DNA of 10,989 nucleotides from Firmicutes bacterium UBA4049 (lineage in GTDB: Bacteria > Bacillota > Desulfotomaculia > Desulfotomaculales > Nap2-2B). The first letter of the stretch is position 1; each line of letters opens with the position of its first letter. The DNA lies in the NCBI GenBank assembly GCA_002382755.1, contig DFZT01000037.1, positions 1 to 10,989 on the forward strand, written 5' to 3'. Both the position numbers and the translations under genes were made by a program. Under the pieces are notes generated by a model that made no database searches, was not told the origin of the DNA, and worked only from the letters and a program-made list of their open reading frames with translations. Positions 6,412 through 10,989 of this stretch are shown one piece after another.

Positions 6412-7212
6412 TTAATTACAGCGGCGCACAACAGAAAAGCTATTTTGGATAAAACTTGATAAAATGATACTTTCAATATTACTGTCAGCTCTGAAAATCT
6501 CTAACGCCAGGGATCTGGCAACCAACCAGTCCCTTATCGTGTCAATTTTATTAATCAGGGGAATAAACCTCGCCTTAGAAGGAACCCCTTTTTTTAACCC
6601 GAAAGGATGAACAACTAATTTTGAAATTATCGCGGTTGTTATTATAGAACCTGGCGCAGCATCACAAATTAGGGAAACCAATTCGGGACGATGGACAAAT
6701 TCGGTTGTCAGACGCTTGTTTAAGATATCAAGGCCAATAACAGACACTACAAGTGTGGATTCAAGAGGTATTTGAGGCTCATGATGAGCCGGAGCTTTCA
6801 AGGATTTTCCGCGGCTGCCGTCTGCTTCAACAACAAGATAATCAACTTTTCCGAGGTTCCACAGCTTATCAATCCACTCCGGTGGGAAACCACCAATTTT
6901 TTCTTCAGATATCTGTTCTTTTCCCAGGGCAATCAATTTTTTGGAATTTGTAAGGCTAGAAATTGTCTCTTCTATTTTCAGATAGTTGCCGGAAATAATG
7001 TATTCCCCTTGAAAACAAAGCTGTTTCAGGAGCATTTTTGTTGTAGTTGTCAGCGTAACTTTTTTTTTGGACGTGGTAAGTTCTTTAGCCAGGAATTGCA
7101 GGGCAGTAGTTTTACCTCCTCCCCCAACAAAAGCTATCAACTCGTGCTCTGAAAGTTTCATTGCCTGTTGAAAAGACGAAGTCGGGTATTCAATTAACAA
7201 ATCCAGCACCAC
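6412..7212 (-). CDS. yqeC: YqeC-family selenium-dependent hydroxylase accessory protein
   Basis: Putative P-loop accessory protein of the selenium-dependent molybdenum hydroxylase system; its biochemical role is unknown. Visible: a Walker-A-like FVGGGGKTT (28-36), TTTTKM (55-60), and the family-defining VVEADGSRGKSLKAPAHHEP (127-146). At 266 residues it has the usual length. The GTG start at 7212 overlaps the end of yqeB by 23 nt, implying translational coupling; an ATG at 7161 is an alternative that would still leave the P-loop intact but has only a weak ribosome binding site. Family context (YqeB, MocA, XdhC next to it) strongly supports the assignment. Confidence 0.88.
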   Translation of the reverse strand: MVLDLLIEYPTSSFQQAMKLSEHELIAFVGGGGKTTALQFLAKELTTSKKKVTLTTTTKMLLKQLCFQGEYIISGNYLKIEETISSLTNSKKLIALGKEQISEEKIGGFPPEWIDKLWNLGKVDYLVVEADGSRGKSLKAPAHHEPQIPLESTLVVSVIGLDILNKRLTTEFVHRPELVSLICDAAPGSIITTAIISKLVVHPFGLKKGVPSKARFIPLINKIDTIRDWLVARSLALEIFRADSNIESIILSSFIQNSFSVVRRCN

Positions 7213-8029
7213 CCGGAACTTTTTTGCTCAGTACCCTGTCTAGTACCCTGTCAAGCATTGCTTCAAGAACCCCCCCGGCAACTGCCCGGGCTTTATCACT
7301 AATTGTACAGCAGTACTCGGGTTTGCATCTGGGATCCACATCTCCTATTTTCATTCCCTTTTTTACAATACATCCATCGGCAACAAGGCCGCGTAAAACA
7401 CCTTTAATTTGGGTCTGTACCTGGTTGCCTTCGATATAACCTATTATCTGCCCGTTTTCAACGATCTCACCGATAGAACAGCAGGAACCAAAAATACCTT
7501 CCTGGGGAGCTTTGATTAGTCTTTGATAAGTGTACCCCTCTACCGGGTGTGGTTCGCCGGTGTCTTTTTGGGGCGTCCCATCCAGGATCACCCTGCCCAG
7601 TTCGTGCCCCCTTTTTGTTTCGATTACAGCATAAGCATCAACTCCGGCAATAAAACCAGGACCCAAAGCGATTACAACGTGTGCATCGGTTATCTTTGTA
7701 CCCGTATTTCGCTTTGCCATAACAGCATCTACCAAAACATCGGGTTTCAAAATATGTACAAGTTCTCCGCGAGGATCAATAAAAACGGGGATAATCCCCT
7801 TTTCCAGTAAACTTGAAATATCACTAATTGAACTGCAAAGCACGGCACGTATGCCTTCAACTATGGTTTCACCAGTATAAACGGCCTCGGCGAAAGAAAC
7901 TTTCCTTCTAACCACAAGAGGCTTATGGAGTTCCGTCATTACTGGAGTAAATCCGCACTTGTACAGGCGGTGAGCTACCCCGCTTGCCAGGTCACCGGCG
8001 CCTTTTATTAATACAAGGACATTTTTCAA
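7190..8029 (-). CDS. yqeB: YqeB-family (EF2563-type) selenium-dependent molybdenum hydroxylase system protein
   Basis: Accessory protein of unknown activity that co-occurs with YqeC and with the selenophosphate synthetase gene in genomes predicted to place a labile selenium on the hydroxylase Mo centre. Features: a Rossmann-like N-terminus VLIKGAGDLASGVAHRLYKC (5-24), the family-typical TEL-KPLVVRRKVSFAEAVY segment, and a C-terminal half with repeated lipoyl/biotinyl-like turns (GIFGSCCSIGEIVENGQIIG, GLVADGCIVKKGMKIGDVDPR). The start is a TTG at 8029, six nucleotides after the xdhC stop, with GGGGAG upstream; no ATG is available. The 279-residue length agrees with the family. The selenium dependence is inferred from family, not seen here. 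Confidence 0.88.
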   Translation of the reverse strand: MKNVLVLIKGAGDLASGVAHRLYKCGFTPVMTELHKPLVVRRKVSFAEAVYTGETIVEGIRAVLCSSISDISSLLEKGIIPVFIDPRGELVHILKPDVLVDAVMAKRNTGTKITDAHVVIALGPGFIAGVDAYAVIETKRGHELGRVILDGTPQKDTGEPHPVEGYTYQRLIKAPQEGIFGSCCSIGEIVENGQIIGYIEGNQVQTQIKGVLRGLVADGCIVKKGMKIGDVDPRCKPEYCCTISDKARAVAGGVLEAMLDRVLDRVLSKKVPGGAGFVN

Positions 8030-8035
8030 GTGTAT

Positions 8036-9178
8036 CTACTCCCCTATTACAGGCTCAATAAAAACTTCCATTCCGCCTCCGCAGAGCATTCCCAGAGAAG
8101 AAGCCGTTTTATTATCGATCTGAAAACTATATAAATTCGCCTTGCCGGTATCAAGCACGGAAATACCCAGTTGACGAACTTTCTCCTCGATAATCCCGCC
8201 GCCGATTGTACCTTTTATTGCCCCATCCGGAAAAACCAACATTTTTGCCCCTGCTTTGCGGGGTGTCGAACCATAAGTTGATATTACAGTGGCCAGGGCG
8301 GCCGGCATACACTCTTTAATTCGTGATAAGATAATTTCAAACAGGTTAAGATCACTTGCTGCAGGGGAACTGCCCTTAAGGTAACCCCCCGCTTTCTTAC
8401 CGTCATCCGGCCTATCCGATAAGGAAAGCCCACTTCCGCCGCGTCTTTCTTTGATTAGCTCAGCAGCTATACTTACGGCAATTTCCTCCGGTGTTTGAGC
8501 TCTAATATCCAATCCTATGGGAGCATGGATCTTCTTTATTTTATCGGGTGGTATATCTTTTGCCTGTAAATGTTTTTTGCATATTTCAACCTTTCGCTTA
8601 CTGCCGATCATGCCCAAATAGGCCATTTCCCGTCCTGATAACATTTCAAGGCAGAACAGGTCAAACTGGTGGCCGCGGGTGGCTATTACAACACTGGTCC
8701 ATGTATCTATTTTTATATTCTCAAGACAGGCGGAGAAATCGCTGCAAATAACTTCCTGAGCCTCCGGAAACCTTTCACTATTCGCAAACTCCGGTCTGTC
8801 ATCAATTACAGTAACGTAATACCCGAGCAAATTAGCTACGCGCACCAGTGGAAGGGCTATATTCCCGCCCCCTAAAATAAACAGTTTTTCAATCCCGTAG
8901 ATGGGCTCAGCAACAAGTGTACAGGATTTTTCTGAATCTCCCGGAAACAACACATCAGCTTTTTCAAGACAATTAGTTTTTCGTGACAAGCCCGCCAGTC
9001 TTTTAACTTCCCCGGTAAGCCAGCCTTCCTGAAGATTTCCAGCTTCCTTGTTTCTAATAAATAATTGTTTGCTTCCCGGCGGCGGCAAGATATCTCCCTT
9101 GCGGGAAACCAAAGTAACCAATACTGGCCTGTCACCTGTTTTCAGCGCGTCCAGCAAACTTTCATAGAGATGCTCCAT
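8036..9178 (-). CDS. xdhC: XdhC/CoxI-family Mo-centre maturation protein with duplicated CoxI domain
   Basis: Chaperone-like family that binds the pterin cofactor and promotes its sulfuration and insertion into XDH-type enzymes. Domain order is unusual: residues 1-95 look like a degenerate CoxI domain (VLVTLVSRKGDILPPPGSK, ending ..SCTLVAEPIYG), 96-240 are the XdhC Rossmann domain (FILGGGNIALPLVRVANLLG, VIDDRPEFAN, LGMIGSKRK, PIGLDIRAQTPEEIAVSI), a 35-residue linker follows, and 277-380 are a well-preserved CoxI domain (ATVISTYGSTPRKAGAKMLV, GTIGGGIIEEKV, LGMLCGGGMEVFIEP) with the conserved CGGG cysteine C366. The first copy has lost the GTIGGG and CGG motifs. The ATG at 9178 is preceded by GGGGG in the loop of a small hairpin. 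First intact gene of the maturation operon. Confidence 0.9.
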   Translation of the reverse strand: MEHLYESLLDALKTGDRPVLVTLVSRKGDILPPPGSKQLFIRNKEAGNLQEGWLTGEVKRLAGLSRKTNCLEKADVLFPGDSEKSCTLVAEPIYGIEKLFILGGGNIALPLVRVANLLGYYVTVIDDRPEFANSERFPEAQEVICSDFSACLENIKIDTWTSVVIATRGHQFDLFCLEMLSGREMAYLGMIGSKRKVEICKKHLQAKDIPPDKIKKIHAPIGLDIRAQTPEEIAVSIAAELIKERRGGSGLSLSDRPDDGKKAGGYLKGSSPAASDLNLFEIILSRIKECMPAALATVISTYGSTPRKAGAKMLVFPDGAIKGTIGGGIIEEKVRQLGISVLDTGKANLYSFQIDNKTASSLGMLCGGGMEVFIEPVIGE

Positions 9179-9182
9179 ACAA

Positions 9183-9198
9183 GATAACCCCCGTTATC
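9183..9198 (-). promoter_or_regulatory. Hairpin presenting the xdhC Shine-Dalgarno
   Basis: GATAAC-GGGG-GTTATC on the minus strand: perfect 6-bp arms with the G-rich ribosome binding site as loop, five nucleotides before the xdhC ATG. It could be a translational control element or a protein-binding inverted repeat; the arm GTTATC partly resembles ModE half-sites. No direct evidence of function. Confidence 0.4.
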
Positions 9199-9199
9199 G

Positions 9200-9379
9200 A
9201 CATATTGATCTCCAATGGAGAATTTCTTTTTCATTTTAATAGCTCGCCAATATCAGCCATGCAAATCACATGGCTCTTATGAAATGTGGCCTTTTAAATT
9301 TACCGCGGACAATTTTGGTTAGATCTTGGTAAAACACCCTGACAACGGCATCTTCCAATTTTACTGTTTTTGTCTGCAT
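9200..9379 (-). pseudogene. N-terminal remnant of a MoeA-like molybdopterin-binding protein
   Basis: From an ATG at 9379, with AAGGAAAG upstream, the minus strand reads MQTKTVKLEDAVVRVFYQDL then TKIVRGKFKRPHF before TGA at 9266. This strongly resembles the start of the MoeA-like molybdopterin-binding proteins found beside Mo hydroxylases (KVEDAVGMVLAHDLTKIVPGEFKG-like, from memory). After a frame change near 9283 the homology continues as HKSHVICMADIGELLK, a stop (9231), and KRNSPLEIN, matching the next stretch of the family (GHVI..EDI..LL.MGK..IYVLE). The molybdopterin-binding domain proper is absent. It was probably once the first gene of the maturation operon; its DNA is now the 5' leader of xdhC. 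Identification rests on remembered family consensus. Confidence 0.6.
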
Positions 9380-9436
9380 TTGGCGGCTTTCCTTTCAGGA
9401 AGTCGTTCCATCATTGCCAGTTTTGTTCTTTTTGCC

Positions 9437-9466
9437 GTTATACTATTTATAGTATATTGCTATCAA
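9437..9466 (-). promoter_or_regulatory. Promoter with overlapping palindromic operator for the maturation operon
   Basis: On the minus strand TTGATA (9466-9461) and TATAAC (9442-9437), each 5 of 6 to the sigma-A consensus, are separated by 18 nt. The spacer and -10 are covered by TATACTAT-AA-ATAGTATA (9456-9439), a perfect 8-bp inverted repeat with a 2-nt centre. The promoter faces the MoeA-like remnant and the xdhC-yqeB-yqeC-mocA operon. It begins 17 nt downstream of the end of the ModE-like regulator gene. The CGTTATA edge resembles half of the E. coli ModE site, so the adjacent regulator is the obvious candidate to bind it, most simply as a repressor; that link is inference. Confidence 0.6.
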
Positions 9467-9482
9467 AAAAATATTGATTTTT

Positions 9483-9824
9483 TCAGTCACCCTCAAAATC
9501 TTCAAAATGCTTATAGTACAGCTTTTCAAGCATGATTGCCGCCTCTTCCTTAAAGTCGGAATATCTTTTCATTAATTGTTGGGCATTCGAGGTAACTTTT
9601 GAGCCACCGCCGCTTGCTCCGCCAACTCTTTTCTCTAAAATATGATACCCCAGCCTTTCTTCAAGAGCGGCAATCAAGCGCCAGGCCTTATTATAAGACA
9701 TTCCCATCTGTGCAGCTGCACTTCTTAGAGAACCCATTTTCTCAACTTTTTGCAAAATCTCCAAAGGTCCTTCGCCAAAAACTTTTCCGTTATTTTCAAG
9801 CCAAATTTTAAAAACAGGCCGCAT
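9483..9824 (-). CDS. ModE-type winged-helix regulator lacking the molybdate-binding domain
   Basis: DNA-binding protein of 113 residues corresponding to the N-terminal domain of ModE (LysR-like winged helix). Visible: FKIWLENNGKVFGEGPLEIL (5-24), helix-turn-helix GSLRSAAAQMGMSYNKAWRL (31-50), and the wing KRVGGASGGGSKVT (65-78), the GGxxGGG signature of ModE. The C-terminal Mop domains that bind molybdate are missing, as in many short ModE homologues, so effector sensing is unclear. A GTG at 9833 is in frame, but the ATG at 9824 has a better spaced TAGGTGAG. It sits between a hydroxylase large-subunit gene and the maturation operon, next to a palindromic promoter, so local control is likely. 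Confidence 0.85.
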   Translation of the reverse strand: MRPVFKIWLENNGKVFGEGPLEILQKVEKMGSLRSAAAQMGMSYNKAWRLIAALEERLGYHILEKRVGGASGGGSKVTSNAQQLMKRYSDFKEEAAIMLEKLYYKHFEDFEGD

Positions 9825-9837
9825 TAATCTCACCTAC

Positions 9838-9919
9838 TTTATTATAGCCGCCCAGTGCGGAAGATCTGTTATACCCCGCTACAGAAACAAACCCTCCGCA
9901 ATCGACGTCTATTCCATGG
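9838..9919 (-). pseudogene. Decayed partial copy of a hydroxylase large-subunit gene
   Basis: This interval is a direct, imperfect repeat of 10918-10989 inside the neighbouring large-subunit gene: GCGGAAGATCTGTT, ATACCCCGC and CAGAAACAAACCCTCC occur in the same order, with an 11-nt deletion after GATCTGTT and a few substitutions. Translated on the minus strand it gives HGIDVDCGGFVSVAGY, matching GIGVGNGGFVSGAGF of the other large subunit (residues 434-448). The homology extends about 20 nt beyond what the window shows of the donor. It lies between the terminator at 9941-9921 and the regulator start, and its edge abuts the regulator's ribosome binding site. It is either the scar of a lost tandem paralogue or a small duplication. 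Confidence 0.75.
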
Positions 9920-9920
9920 C

Positions 9921-9941
9921 AAAAAGGCAGTTTGCCCTTTT
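9921..9941 (-). terminator. Terminator after the partial large-subunit gene
   Basis: On the minus strand AAAAGGGCA-AAC-TGCCTTTTT folds into a 9-bp stem (one G-U pair) with a 3-nt loop; the 3' arm itself carries the five T. The plus-strand version has an A-C mismatch where the minus strand has G-U, favouring minus-strand function. It lies 53 nt past the stop at 9994. Confidence 0.6.
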
Positions 9942-9993
9942 CTCAGTTTTTAGCTTGACAGATATTTTGCTTTTTGAAGATTTTCCAGAAACA

Positions 9994-10989
9994 TTAGCCA
10001 GCAGCTTGACTCTCTTTTTTCTTATCCTGAATTGCCTTCCAGATTTTTTCGTAAGAAAGAGGAAGGCTGTTAATTCTGACACCTATAGCATCGTAGATTG
10101 TATTTGAAATACAACCCATGATTGGCGTTGTTGCTCCTTCGCCCACTTCCTTGACTCCCCAGGGACCATTCTCATCAATGGTATCTACCAATTCGGAAAC
10201 CATAGGAGGTGTATCTAATGATGTAGGAAGACGATATTCACCCAGATTGCCATTTTTAATCTTCCCATTTTGATCAAAGAGCACCTCTTCCCAAATCGAC
10301 TCGCCCATTCCCATGTAGAAGGCGCCGTGTACCTGGGCGTGCAGCAGCGAAGGATTGATTACTTTACCGCAGTCGTGAACGTCCCAGACACCGAGCAAAT
10401 CAACTTCACCAGTTTCTTCGTCTATCTTAACCTCTGCAATCTGCGTAGCGCAGCTATATGCGGGTGAAGTTCCAACCGCCGCCCCTTTAAAAGTACCCCC
10501 CAGTTTGGGCGGTTTATAGGATCCTGTGCCGACAAGCTGGCCGTTTTTAACAAAATAAGCACGGGCAACATCCGAAAATGGCTTAGACATTTCAGGATCC
10601 GCTTTCAAATAAACAATCCCTTCCTGACAGTCCAGTTCCTCGGGCGAAACTCCCATAAGTTCAGCGGCAGCCGCGAGGATTTCTGATTTTATTTCTTCCC
10701 CGGCCTGTTTTACCGCAAAACCAGACATGAGTGTCTGCCTGCTTGCGTATGCCCCGAAATCGTGCGGTGTCATTTCGGTATCTCCTGCTACTATACTCAT
10801 GTCTTCATACCGGATTCCAATTGCTTCAGCTGCCATCTGACACAGCACCGTATTGCTGCCCTGGCCGATATCTACAGAACCTGAATATAAAGTTGCAGAC
10901 GTTCCGTATTCATTGACCATTATTGTAGCCGACGAATGCGGAAGATCTGTTCTGTAGATTGCATACCCCGCACCAGAAACAAACCCTCC
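9994..10989 (-). CDS. Second molybdenum hydroxylase large subunit (5' part outside window)
   Basis: C-terminal 331 codons of an XDH/4-HBCR-family catalytic subunit; the frame stays open to the right edge, where it reads GGFVSGAGYAIYRTDLPHSS before the internal methionine at 10920, so the gene starts beyond the window. Visible: DIGQGSNT, GAYASRQT, ARAYFVKNGQLVG, FKGAAVGTSPAYSCATQ, and GVKEVGEGATTP with the catalytic Glu. By eye it is about 60% identical to the large subunit at 279-2618 but lacks the ten-residue insertion and ends in KKKESQAAG. Its FAD and FeS partners, if any, lie outside the window. Terminator and a decayed partial duplicate follow. Substrate unknown; likely a different one from its paralogue. 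Confidence 0.93.
   Translation of the reverse strand, partial: GGFVSGAGYAIYRTDLPHSSATIMVNEYGTSATLYSGSVDIGQGSNTVLCQMAAEAIGIRYEDMSIVAGDTEMTPHDFGAYASRQTLMSGFAVKQAGEEIKSEILAAAAELMGVSPEELDCQEGIVYLKADPEMSKPFSDVARAYFVKNGQLVGTGSYKPPKLGGTFKGAAVGTSPAYSCATQIAEVKIDEETGEVDLLGVWDVHDCGKVINPSLLHAQVHGAFYMGMGESIWEEVLFDQNGKIKNGNLGEYRLPTSLDTPPMVSELVDTIDENGPWGVKEVGEGATTPIMGCISNTIYDAIGVRINSLPLSYEKIWKAIQDKKKESQAAG

Noticed and set aside
9255..9275. Hairpin AGCCATG-N7-CATGGCT considered as part of a Moco riboswitch before xdhC
   Set aside because: It lies within the coding remnant of the MoeA-like gene and I could not recognise the other conserved parts of the Moco RNA motif.
9326..9535. 69-codon plus-strand frame upstream of xdhC
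   Set aside because: It spans the palindromic promoter and the end of the regulator gene in antisense and has no ribosome binding site.
1..10989. CRISPR arrays, tRNA or rRNA genes
   Set aside because: No regularly spaced repeats and no tRNA-like or rRNA-like sequence was seen on reading either strand.

Overview
The window looks like an anaerobic, spore-former-type Firmicute (Clostridia, Peptococcaceae-like; an inference from G-rich Shine-Dalgarno sites, frequent TTG/GTG starts, moderate GC and gene content; no marker gene fixes the taxon). Every intact gene lies on the minus strand, so transcription runs from the right edge to the left edge. The theme is molybdenum hydroxylases (xanthine dehydrogenase / 4-hydroxybenzoyl-CoA reductase superfamily) and the proteins that build and insert their cofactor.

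Layout in transcription order. (1) 10989-9994: 3' part of a molybdopterin-binding large subunit, cut by the window edge, followed by a hairpin terminator and a short decayed copy of an internal segment of a large-subunit gene (9838-9919). (2) 9824-9483: a ModE-type winged-helix regulator without molybdate-binding domains. (3) 9466-9437: a strong sigma-A-like promoter whose spacer and -10 are covered by an 18-bp perfect inverted repeat, reading into a frameshifted N-terminal remnant of a MoeA-like molybdopterin-binding protein (9379 to about 9200). (4) 9178-5779: a tight four-gene operon, xdhC-like, yqeB, yqeC and mocA, the accessory set associated with selenium-dependent molybdenum hydroxylases. 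(5) 5734-4512: a graveyard of mobile-element fragments (IS4-type, possible TnpB, IS110) with a terminator and a decapitated gene start. (6) 4503-279: a small Cys/His-rich protein of unknown function, then the FAD, [2Fe-2S] and Mo subunits of a complete three-subunit hydroxylase, then a 14-codon micro-ORF with an excellent ribosome binding site and a rho-independent terminator.

How it fits together: MocA should convert Mo-molybdopterin to the cytosine dinucleotide form; XdhC-, YqeB- and YqeC-family proteins are thought to mature the Mo centre (sulfuration or selenation) before insertion into large subunits such as the two encoded here; the ModE-like protein plausibly controls the maturation operon through the palindrome over its promoter. 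The substrate cannot be fixed: the large subunit has features reminiscent of 4-hydroxybenzoyl-CoA reductase, but the FAD subunit has only two cysteines and so cannot hold that enzyme's extra [4Fe-4S] cluster.

The least explained parts are the Cys/His-rich protein at the head of the hydroxylase operon, the micro-ORF at its tail, the CoxI-Rossmann-CoxI architecture of the XdhC protein, and the promoter/operator in front of the maturation operon.
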